From: Candidatus Altarchaeales archaeon
GTDB lineage: Archaea > Altiarchaeota > Altiarchaeia > IMC4 > SCGC-AAA252-I15
DNA: 64,000 nucleotides
Reading direction: 5' to 3'
NCBI GenBank assembly: GCA_014727915.1
Contig: WJMO01000007.1
Coordinates: 33,773 to 97,772 of the forward strand
Every line of letters begins with the position of its first letter. The stretch's first letter is position 1. The position numbers were made by a program, and so were the translations under genes. Below, one piece after another: positions 56,289 through 64,000 of this stretch. The notes under the pieces are model-generated. The model saw nothing but the letters and a program-made list of their open reading frames with translations. It was not told where the DNA came from and did not search any database.

Positions 56289-56290
56289 AT

Positions 56291-56815
56291 ATGAAGTATC
56301 TGAGCGAGATAGCGGGTAAGAAAGTCTGCGACGTGAACGGCGTGGACGTTGGAGAGGCAGAGGATTTGGAGATATCATTGAGCGAGGACGATATATTCCT
56401 GAGGGTTAAAGGCGAGGCGATGAAGGAGCTGAGAGGCCGCAAGACGGAGTTCATCCCCATAAGGGAGATAGACTACGTCAAGGACCGTGTGTACCTGTAC
56501 AAGCGTCTCAAAGAGCTGAAGGGAATCGTCGAGGAGGTCTTCATGAGCAACACACCATCGTACAAGTGCATGGACCTCATAGGAAGGCTGGTCACATCGG
56601 ACAATGAGAAGGTAGGGAAGGTCGTGGACTTCGGAGTGGATAAGCAGGCGAACGAGGTCATGATGCTCATCGAAGGCCTCAAGGTCGAGGATGTGAGGGG
56701 CAAGAAGAAGGAGAAGATACCGGTGTTCGAGATCTCGGAGATCACCAGCAACATACGGTTGCAGCACGACTTCGAGACGCTTTCCAAGAGGATCGTGGAA
56801 AAAAGGAGAAGATGA
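56291..56815 (+). CDS. PRC-barrel-like protein (copy 4, divergent)
   Basis: MKYLSEIAGKKVCDVNGVDVGEAEDLEIS...FIPIREIDYV; MDLIGRLVTSDNEKVGKVVDFGVDKQANEVMMLIEGL. Confidence 0.65.
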   Translation: MKYLSEIAGKKVCDVNGVDVGEAEDLEISLSEDDIFLRVKGEAMKELRGRKTEFIPIREIDYVKDRVYLYKRLKELKGIVEEVFMSNTPSYKCMDLIGRLVTSDNEKVGKVVDFGVDKQANEVMMLIEGLKVEDVRGKKKEKIPVFEISEITSNIRLQHDFETLSKRIVEKRRR

Positions 56816-58050
56816 AGGAGGGAGGATTGGCAGAGGATGATAAAAGACTTAGGAGAGACCTGGGGCTGAAGGAGGTCGTGTTCTTCGGGGTTGGAGTCAC
56901 GTTGGGCGCCGGGATATATGCGATTATAGGGGAGGCGGCTCTGGTCTCGGGCAACATGGTGTGGCTCTCGTTCCTGGTGGCTTCGTTCGTGGCGCTGCTG
57001 AGCGCGTTCTCATACGCTGAGCTGAGCTCACGGTACCCTGACGCGGGTGGCGAGTTCGAGTACGTCAACCAGGTTTTCGGCCGTTCGCCCGCGTTTGTGA
57101 TCGGGTTTCTGGTCGCTGTCACGGGCATAGTGGCAAGCGCCGCCATATCCATAAGCTTCGCAGAATACCTATCCGTAGTCTATCCATTGAACCGGACGGC
57201 AGCGGCTATCGGAATCATGCTGCTGATGGCGGCGGTCAACATCTCGGGGATAAAGCACTCCTCCAAGACCAACATGATAGCGACCGCGATAACGCTTGCG
57301 GGTCTGGTGCTGGTCGTTCTCTTCTCCATTCCAGACTTGGGAAGCGTCGACTATCTTGAGATGCCACCCTCGGGTTCAGTGGGCATACTGTCCGCGGGGG
57401 CTCTCATCTTCTTCGCCTACGTGGGTTTTGAAGACGTGGTCAAACTGGCGGAGGAGACCGAGAACCCCAGGGAGAACATACCAAAAGGCCTGATATTATC
57501 CAATCTGATAGTCATGGTTATCTACCTCATGGTGTCGCTCAGCCTCGTCAGCGTCATCGAATGTGAGGGTCTGGGAGGTGTTGAAGGGCCTCTGAGCCAT
57601 CTTATGAGGTCTAAAACAGGTTTTGTGGGAGCGTCTTTGATGGCGGTTTTCGCATTGTTCGCCACGTCCAACAGCATACTAACCAACGTGATAGCCACGT
57701 CCAGGATAGTCTTCGACATGGGCCGGGAGAGCACGATCCTTAAGCCTTTGACTTATCTGACTCCCGGGCTTGGCACCCCCTTGACAGGCACCCTGCTAAC
57801 TTCCGCGGCTATACTGGCGTTCATACTCATAGGGGACCTGAAGACCGTGGCTGCGTTGAGCAACATGTTCATATTCGCCGTCTTTTTCACCATAAACGTG
57901 ACAGCCATAGCCTCGAGGTTCAGGCCCGGGGAGGAGGCCAGGTTCAAAATGCCGCTTAACATCGGGAAGTTTCCGTTGATCAGCGTGGTGGGTGCTTTTT
58001 CAATACTAATGCTATTCATTTATAACCTGGGTAACCTGGGTTTTCCATGA
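56812..58050 (+). CDS. APC superfamily amino acid permease
   Basis: FFGVGVTLGAGIYAIIGEAALVSGNMVWLSFLVASFVALLSAFSYAELSSRYPDAGGEFEYVNQVFG. Confidence 0.93.
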   Translation: MKEGGLAEDDKRLRRDLGLKEVVFFGVGVTLGAGIYAIIGEAALVSGNMVWLSFLVASFVALLSAFSYAELSSRYPDAGGEFEYVNQVFGRSPAFVIGFLVAVTGIVASAAISISFAEYLSVVYPLNRTAAAIGIMLLMAAVNISGIKHSSKTNMIATAITLAGLVLVVLFSIPDLGSVDYLEMPPSGSVGILSAGALIFFAYVGFEDVVKLAEETENPRENIPKGLILSNLIVMVIYLMVSLSLVSVIECEGLGGVEGPLSHLMRSKTGFVGASLMAVFALFATSNSILTNVIATSRIVFDMGRESTILKPLTYLTPGLGTPLTGTLLTSAAILAFILIGDLKTVAALSNMFIFAVFFTINVTAIASRFRPGEEARFKMPLNIGKFPLISVVGAFSILMLFIYNLGNLGFP

Positions 58051-58056
58051 GGTCGG

Positions 58057-59088
58057 ATGGGTATGGTCGGGAAGAGGTCTGAGAGGCGGCGTTTCGGCAA
58101 GCTGGGTTTGGGCGTCAGCGCGGCATTGATACTGTTGGTGTTGTACTTCCTGACACCCTACGTTAACGGGTTCTTCCAAGCGCTCATACTATACGTCATA
58201 CTCAAACCGTCATATGACTGGCTGACGTTGAAGAGGGGGCAGGGGAGGAGCCTGTCAGCTTATATTGTTATAATGCTCTCCGTCTTCTTGATAATCATAC
58301 CGTTTTTCTTAGCTGCCAGCCTCGTCTTCAACGAGGTCCGGAACGCGGAGGAGACGATAGTCGCGGTTTTCAACGAGGCCTCGGACTACTTGGAGGTGGT
58401 GGATTCCGCCCTGGTTTCCGTCGACGTTACAGGTTTGTTGAGGGGGCAGATAGACTCGACCGCGTCCTTCATGAAGGGCATGCTCTCATCCTTTGTGGAG
58501 AGCCTCGCTCATTTCTTCATAAACATAACCATAACCTATTTCCTGCTCTATTATTTCCTGGTTGACGGAGGGAGGATAGGGGAGGAGATCCGGTCCATCA
58601 TACCCTTCAGCAAGAGGGACACCGAAGGCTTCATAACGGAGTTCAAGAACGTGACCTATTCGACGGTTATCGGCACTGGGGTGATAGCCTTCATACAGGG
58701 GTCCCTGCTGACGGTGGTGTTCTACCTTTTCGGCCTGCCTGCCGCGTTCTTCTGGGGTTTCATATGCTTCATACTGTCGGTCATGCCCGTCGTGGGAGCT
58801 CCCATCATATGGCTTCCCGCGGCGGTATCCCAGTTCCTGATAGGGGAGAACGTGGCTGGTCTGGGGGTGCTGGTGGGAGGCCTCATAATAAGCAGCGTGG
58901 ACAACTTCATAAGGCCGTTCATACAGAACAAGATCGGCAGGCTGCACCCGCTCACCACCCTTCTAGGGGTCATAATAGGCGTTCCCAACTTCGGCGTGAT
59001 CGGCGTCATCGTGGGGCCGCTGATAATATCCTACTCGATGATAACTATGAAGATCATCAGGGAAGAGTACATACAGGGAGACGCGTGA
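58057..59088 (+). CDS. AI-2E/PerM (UPF0118) family transporter
   Basis: GTGVIAFIQGSLLTVVFYLFGLPAAFFWGFICFILSVMPVVGAPIIWLPAAV; DNFIRPFIQNKIGRLHPLTTLLGVIIGVPNFGVIGVIVGPLI. Confidence 0.9.
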   Translation: MGMVGKRSERRRFGKLGLGVSAALILLVLYFLTPYVNGFFQALILYVILKPSYDWLTLKRGQGRSLSAYIVIMLSVFLIIIPFFLAASLVFNEVRNAEETIVAVFNEASDYLEVVDSALVSVDVTGLLRGQIDSTASFMKGMLSSFVESLAHFFINITITYFLLYYFLVDGGRIGEEIRSIIPFSKRDTEGFITEFKNVTYSTVIGTGVIAFIQGSLLTVVFYLFGLPAAFFWGFICFILSVMPVVGAPIIWLPAAVSQFLIGENVAGLGVLVGGLIISSVDNFIRPFIQNKIGRLHPLTTLLGVIIGVPNFGVIGVIVGPLIISYSMITMKIIREEYIQGDA

Positions 59089-59150
59089 AAAACCATCTCG
59101 AGAACATTTTTATATATTTTAAAAATTTTTTTGAATAGTCAATAATTTGT

Positions 59151-59663
59151 TCATATTTTTCTCGGGTCGTACGCCCAGTGCAGGATTGCCTGCCTCTGCT
59201 TTCTCCTGCAGTTCAGGTCGCCCTTCGGGCAGTTCTTCTTGACTGCGGCGATGTGCCTTCTGATGGCCTTCCACCTGCTTATCTGCCGGCTGTCGTCTTC
59301 GATCCTACGGCCCATGTAGTACCGGCAGTACCACTGGAACCACCCCCTCGGATCCGCGGGGTTTATCCACCCCTTCCGCTCCCACTCGCTGAGGGGCAGG
59401 GAAGCGTCCACGCCTAAGAGATTTATTTTAGGGTCTTTGCGTTCGGGGCTGAGCCTGGCGTGCCTGAACCATGATCTGGGGAACTCAGCCTGGCAGTCCG
59501 TCATGTACTTGCCCCCGAACACCCCGAGTTCCAGCATCTCCTTAGGCGTCAGCTCCGGGTTGAACTCCGGGTGGAAGTTGCGGCCTTCAGGCTCCGTGAG
59601 ATGGTAGACGTAGCCCTTCTGCATCCGGTCGTTGACGACCACCTTCACAGGCTTGGATCTCAT
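59151..59663 (-). CDS. Trp/Tyr/Arg-rich protein of unknown function
   Basis: GWFQWYCRYYMGRRIEDDSRQISRWKAIRRHIAAVKKNCPKGDLNCRRKQRQAILHWAYDPRKI. Confidence 0.75.
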   Translation of the reverse strand: MRSKPVKVVVNDRMQKGYVYHLTEPEGRNFHPEFNPELTPKEMLELGVFGGKYMTDCQAEFPRSWFRHARLSPERKDPKINLLGVDASLPLSEWERKGWINPADPRGWFQWYCRYYMGRRIEDDSRQISRWKAIRRHIAAVKKNCPKGDLNCRRKQRQAILHWAYDPRKI

Positions 59664-59734
59664 AGTAGAGTATGTGCATTGGGAGCTAATAATATTCCCC
59701 GCCCTTATTACCCTGTCCTTCCGGTATTTTATTC

Positions 59735-61147
59735 ATGGGTGAGAGGGCCATCCCAAAGGAGCGGTTGAAGGAATTGAGGAGGCGTTATGGGGATGTCCCG
59801 GAGAGGGAGCTTGTCGAGGAGTGGGAGATAGCAGATCCTCGGCTGAAGGCAGCGAGGAAGCAGCATGGGAGCTTGGACGACAGGGACATAGTGCTGTTCG
59901 GCCACAGGATACGGAGGATGCCCGGGGATTCGGAACAGGACCTCATAGTCCGGACGACGAACCAGCACGCTGGAAGCCTTGTGAGAAAGGTCGTTGAAAA
60001 GGTGGAGAGCGCGAATCGCATTCGTTCAGCGAGGCGTGACAGCGGTAGGGAACCACCACCACATGACCCAAAACAGGAAAGGCATGTTGGGCTAACAAGT
60101 GCAACGCTGGCCCAGCATAGCAGCCGCGTCGGCCCGGCACCAACGGAGTCTGCCCTTGCAGCCGCGATCGAGAACGAACGCAGAGCTGTTGAAGACCGTG
60201 AAGTCCAGGAGTACCGTTTGAGGCCAATCGAAGCTTACGCTCTGGGCAGGAGGGTGGTTGTAATGGTGGAGGAGAGGGGGGTGGATTTCCCGTTCTTTTA
60301 CAGGGCACTGCTCGAACAGCAAGCGGAGAGCAACAACGAGGAACCCATCCATAGTGTTGGCCATCACCTGCGCAAGATGGGCATAGACCCGAACGTCGCC
60401 GATGAAACACTGCAGTCATGGGCGAGCCAGACCTCGCCGGTGGATGCGTGCAAGATCATAATGGAGCTTCAAGGCCTCGGGATCAACCAGATGGACCTCT
60501 TCCTTACAGGCATCAAGGGCGGTAGGTTGGATCTTGCCCATCTCATAGACGAGAACCGGAAGGACGTTTTCAAACCATTGCCTGCTGAACTGGTTGACAC
60601 GGCAAGAAGGGCATTGTCCAGGAGCAAAGCAAGGGGTGGGGGAGAATCATTCCACCGGCTGGGGCCGGTCATAGAGAGGGCCAGGGAGGACGAGAGGAAC
60701 TTTGACGTGGCCCGGAGATTCCCATACTTCAAGGTCACTGTGAAGAGGGTTGCCGGCGGAGATGCTGAAGGGAAGATTCACGCGATCGACAGGGCGGTGG
60801 CCAGGTTCAACCAGGAGGTCCAGATGCCGAACATAGAATTGGGCGTCTCACATGCCTGCGCACTCGATGACGAGTTCGTGATGACGCCCCGGACGTTGGC
60901 TGTGAGCCTCAGACAGCTCGAATTCGGAGGTTCAATGTATTCGAAATACCTTGGAGACCAGCTTGAAGGCGAGGGCATAACAAGGCAGAACATCTCGGAG
61001 TTCCGAGAGCTGGTGGATGATAGGTTAAGGGTGCGGTACAAAGGTGAGAGTTACCGTATGGAGGATGACCAGATAATCTTCACCCAAGTCTCAAAGGGAA
61101 GGCTGACCCTGGTGCCCAACATCCAACTGGGGGAGAGAGCGGACTAG
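59735..61147 (+). CDS. Hypothetical 470-aa protein
   Basis: Long uninterrupted ORF; no recognised motif. Confidence 0.7.
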   Translation: MGERAIPKERLKELRRRYGDVPERELVEEWEIADPRLKAARKQHGSLDDRDIVLFGHRIRRMPGDSEQDLIVRTTNQHAGSLVRKVVEKVESANRIRSARRDSGREPPPHDPKQERHVGLTSATLAQHSSRVGPAPTESALAAAIENERRAVEDREVQEYRLRPIEAYALGRRVVVMVEERGVDFPFFYRALLEQQAESNNEEPIHSVGHHLRKMGIDPNVADETLQSWASQTSPVDACKIIMELQGLGINQMDLFLTGIKGGRLDLAHLIDENRKDVFKPLPAELVDTARRALSRSKARGGGESFHRLGPVIERAREDERNFDVARRFPYFKVTVKRVAGGDAEGKIHAIDRAVARFNQEVQMPNIELGVSHACALDDEFVMTPRTLAVSLRQLEFGGSMYSKYLGDQLEGEGITRQNISEFRELVDDRLRVRYKGESYRMEDDQIIFTQVSKGRLTLVPNIQLGERAD

Positions 61148-61193
61148 AGCTTCCCTTTTTTTAATGATCATCTTGTCGTGTGAGTAGGGCGAC

Positions 61194-61748
61194 TCATTTG
61201 ATCCACGCTGTCACGTCGGGTTTGTTCCGTTCCCCGGGTGGCTGCTCGCCTTTGGGATGTCCGAGTATCAGGGGGACCATGAGCTCCAACCCATCTGGGA
61301 CGCCTATCGTCCCCAATATCCCCGGTTTCTGTTTTAGTAATGCGACGAAGCCCATGTAGCAGGTTCCGAGGCCCAGTTCATGGGCTTTCAGGAACATGTT
61401 CTGGGCTGCCAATACGCTGTCAAGCAGGTTCACCTGACTCCATCTCTCATCTGACTCGGCGCATATGAGTATGAGGACCGGAGCCCTATAGCATATGACA
61501 TCGTCTTCGGAATCCATCATCTCCGCCATGTTGGGCATCACCTCTGAAACGAGCTTCTTGGCCTCGTCGGAGACCAGCTTTATGACGTCCTTGTCCTCGA
61601 CTACTATGAACTTCCACGGTTGCCTGTTCATCCCCGTGGGCGCCCAGACACCAGCCTCCAAAACAGCCTCGATATGGTCCTTGGACACCGGCTCATCGCT
61701 GTAATGCCGTACACTACGCCTGCCCCTGATGCACTCTTCAATCTCCAT
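61194..61748 (-). CDS. Nitroreductase family protein
   Basis: IEECIRGRRSVRHYSDEPVSKDHIEAVLEAGVWAPTGMNRQPWKFIVVED; GLGTCYMGF. Confidence 0.93.
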   Translation of the reverse strand: MEIEECIRGRRSVRHYSDEPVSKDHIEAVLEAGVWAPTGMNRQPWKFIVVEDKDVIKLVSDEAKKLVSEVMPNMAEMMDSEDDVICYRAPVLILICAESDERWSQVNLLDSVLAAQNMFLKAHELGLGTCYMGFVALLKQKPGILGTIGVPDGLELMVPLILGHPKGEQPPGERNKPDVTAWIK

Positions 61749-61992
61749 AACAGAAGTAATAGAACCGACGATTATTAATTCGGTTCAATTGGTCTTCCGT
61801 TCTTAGTCGCTGTCCCTAGACCCATATCAACTGCTCTATCTTGCCTAGTCCAACAACATGCGATTATAGACTATCTTTTTAATTTTGGAGGGTATACGGG
61901 GGGGTTTTTAAGCTTTTCGACCCTAATCAGTATTGGGTGTTCCAGCGGTTTATTCAGATGTGCTGTGGGAATCCATTTTAAGGCGGGTAAAG

Positions 61993-63552
61993 ATGAAAAG
62001 GACAAATCAGTTTTTGGGGATTTTGGTTGCGTTGTTGGTTGTTTCGTTGTTGGTGGCTGCGTCCACAGCCGAGAAGCATAGGGTTTATGTTAAGGGATCC
62101 CCTGCTGCGAGGGGGTTGGCGAAGGGTTTGGTTGAAGCAAGGCACGAGTTCAAGGGAGCGTTCTCCGCTGAGGCCTCAGCCTCTAAGATCGAGGTATTGA
62201 ATGCCATACCAGGCATCGAGATAGAGCCTGTGCCTGTGTATCATATTACCGCTCCGCCCTTCAGCAAATGCGGGGATGGAGAATGCCAAGGATTTGAATC
62301 GCCTGACACCTGTCCAGCCGACTGTGGTGGCGGAGGAGGAGAATGCTACCCAGACAATGCGATACCCTGGGGCGTCCAGAAGGTCAACGGAGGAACCGGA
62401 GGCTCAGGAGTGATAGTAGCAGTCTTGGACACTGGATTGGACCAGGACCACCCCGACCTAGTAGGCAATCTAGTCGCTTGTGAGGGCCTCAGGTTTGGGA
62501 CCTGCGCGGACGGCCACGGCCACGGAACCCACGTTGCAGGCACGGTCCTGGCAAACGGGAAGATCAAGGGCGTAGCACCCGACGCTGGTTTGATGGCTGT
62601 TAAAGTCTGCACCGACTCAGGCTCATGCTATGCTGACGACGTTGCTGCAGGAGTCGACTATGCAGTCGCCAACGGGGCGAACATCATCTCCATGAGCTTC
62701 GGAGGACCCGATTTGGCATCCGTCGAGAAGACAGCATATGATAATGCAGCGGCTAGTGGAGTCCTCTTGATTGCCGCGGCAGGCAACAGCGGACCTGGAA
62801 CAGACACCATCGAATACCCGGGAGCATACTATAAGGTTATGGCGGTTGCCGCTATCGACTCGTCTGAGAATGTGGCTTCATTCAGTTCCAGGGGATTAAG
62901 TGATGGAGACAGCGATGTTGAAGAGAGGGAGTTGGATGTTGCAGCGCCTGGTGTCAGCGTGGAGTCAACGACAAATGACGGCTGCTACGGGTACAGCAGC
63001 GGCACCTCGATGGCGACACCCCATGTGTCGGGGCTCGCAGCCAAGCTATGGCAGGGCAGTGCACAAGCTACAAGAGACTACCTGGACTTCACGGTTGTGA
63101 AAGACCTCAGCCCAGCAGGCCATGACATATACACAGGATTTGGACTGCCCATAGCGCCAGGCTGCACATCAGACACGGACTGCAGTAGTGGAGAGCTATG
63201 CTGCAGCGGCCAATGCAGGGCAGCGGCGTGCGACAGCGACATAAGCTGCGATGATGGGATTGCGTGCACGGTAGACTCTTGCACCTTTGCCGGGACATGT
63301 GATGCCAGCTGCAGCCACACGGAAATAACCCAATGCGTTGGAGGCGACGGGTGCTGCCCGGCAAATTGCGACTTCGGAAACGACTCCGACTGCTCAGCCA
63401 CAACCTGCGGCAACGGAGTGTGCGAGGGCAACGGAGAGGACTGCCACAGCTGCCCAGGAGACTGCGCGTGCGTGGGCAGAAACTGCGAGAGAGGCTGCTG
63501 CGGAGACGGCATATTCCAGGATATGGACAACAAGAAATGCCAGACCATCTGA
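61993..63552 (+). CDS. Secreted subtilisin-like serine protease (S8) with Cys-rich C-terminal tail
   Basis: Signal peptide; D: VIVAVLDTGLDQDHPDL; H: DGHGHGTHVAGTV; S: SSGTSMATPHVSGLAAKLW; CGDGECQGFESPDTCPADC and CGNGVCEGNGEDCHSCPGDC motifs. Confidence 0.93.
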   Translation: MKRTNQFLGILVALLVVSLLVAASTAEKHRVYVKGSPAARGLAKGLVEARHEFKGAFSAEASASKIEVLNAIPGIEIEPVPVYHITAPPFSKCGDGECQGFESPDTCPADCGGGGGECYPDNAIPWGVQKVNGGTGGSGVIVAVLDTGLDQDHPDLVGNLVACEGLRFGTCADGHGHGTHVAGTVLANGKIKGVAPDAGLMAVKVCTDSGSCYADDVAAGVDYAVANGANIISMSFGGPDLASVEKTAYDNAAASGVLLIAAAGNSGPGTDTIEYPGAYYKVMAVAAIDSSENVASFSSRGLSDGDSDVEERELDVAAPGVSVESTTNDGCYGYSSGTSMATPHVSGLAAKLWQGSAQATRDYLDFTVVKDLSPAGHDIYTGFGLPIAPGCTSDTDCSSGELCCSGQCRAAACDSDISCDDGIACTVDSCTFAGTCDASCSHTEITQCVGGDGCCPANCDFGNDSDCSATTCGNGVCEGNGEDCHSCPGDCACVGRNCERGCCGDGIFQDMDNKKCQTI

Positions 63553-64000
63553 CCTGAACAAACAAGTAGTGGGGGGGAAACCCAACCTCCCCCCCAAAAA
63601 AAAACATTCTTTTTAATTACGCTGATAATTTGAAGAATCTCCCATATAATGTGAAATTGTCAGGCGAAAAACAGCCAAAAAAAAGCTTGTTTGGATTGTT
63701 TTATAAACTCTGTGGCGTGCTATGTTCTTATCACTGGTTGAGACAAACACCAAAATCCCTGTGTTCCTGCTGCTTTTGATACGCTCAAAACCCTTTGGGT
63801 TTTGGCGCCCCAAAACTGTCAAACGGTTTTGAGGGACACCTTGTGTTAGCTAATACACAGTGTTATCAAACTAAGTTTTTAGTATTTACCTGGTTATTCA
63901 TGAGGAGATATATTTTAGGTTCTCCTTTAGATAATTGAGTTATATAGGATGGTAATAAACAATCAAGGTGTTCAGGGCAAGGTTATTTCTCCTGAGGCTC

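Noticed and set aside
63565-63615. G-run/C-run hairpin followed by poly-A after the subtilase
   Set aside because: Poly-A follows on the + strand, so it is not an intrinsic terminator in either orientation; possibly low-complexity only
63949-64000. Possible CDS start (MVINNQGVQGKVISPEA...) at the right edge
   Set aside because: Only 17 codons visible; cannot be supported from this window
1-64000. CRISPR arrays, transposases, integrases, rRNA operons, inteins
   Set aside because: None seen; metS and SMC read through without insertion and no regular short repeat/spacer array is present

Overview
The window is an archaeal chromosome segment. Lineage markers are TBP, LSm/SmAP, ribosomal protein L37e, RNase P proteins Rnp3 and Rnp4, an archaellin, an SMC, GAGGTGAT-type SD motifs and T-tract ends; the exact lineage cannot be resolved from sequence alone. 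The left ~11 kb is a type-IV-pilus-like operon: a TadC/FlaJ-like membrane protein, a FlaI/TadA ATPase, a Pro/Glu/Ser/Thr-rich wHTH protein, and four pilin-like proteins, two of them giant adhesin-like proteins with VWA or MAM-like modules. The middle (~14-41 kb) mixes informational and housekeeping genes (rnp4, lsm, rpl37e, metS, rnp3, smc, tbp) with cysteine-rich secreted proteins, a disulfide relay, a tRNA-Val followed by a structured non-coding region, and two divergently regulated metal-homeostasis loci (NikR; ArsR). From ~42 to 59 kb lies a long same-strand cluster of small proteins that looks like an accessory stress/envelope island: four PRC-barrel proteins, BON, dodecin, DUF2267-like, PqqD-like, ATP-cone, DUF1059-like, PfpI, nitroreductase, Fpg, permease, YihY, TrkH, a CBS-HPF-like fusion, APC and AI-2E transporters. 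This cluster and the giant-pilin operon are the best candidates for undescribed systems. No CRISPR array, transposase, rRNA or obvious prophage was seen. All family names come from motif recognition by eye; no database search was run.
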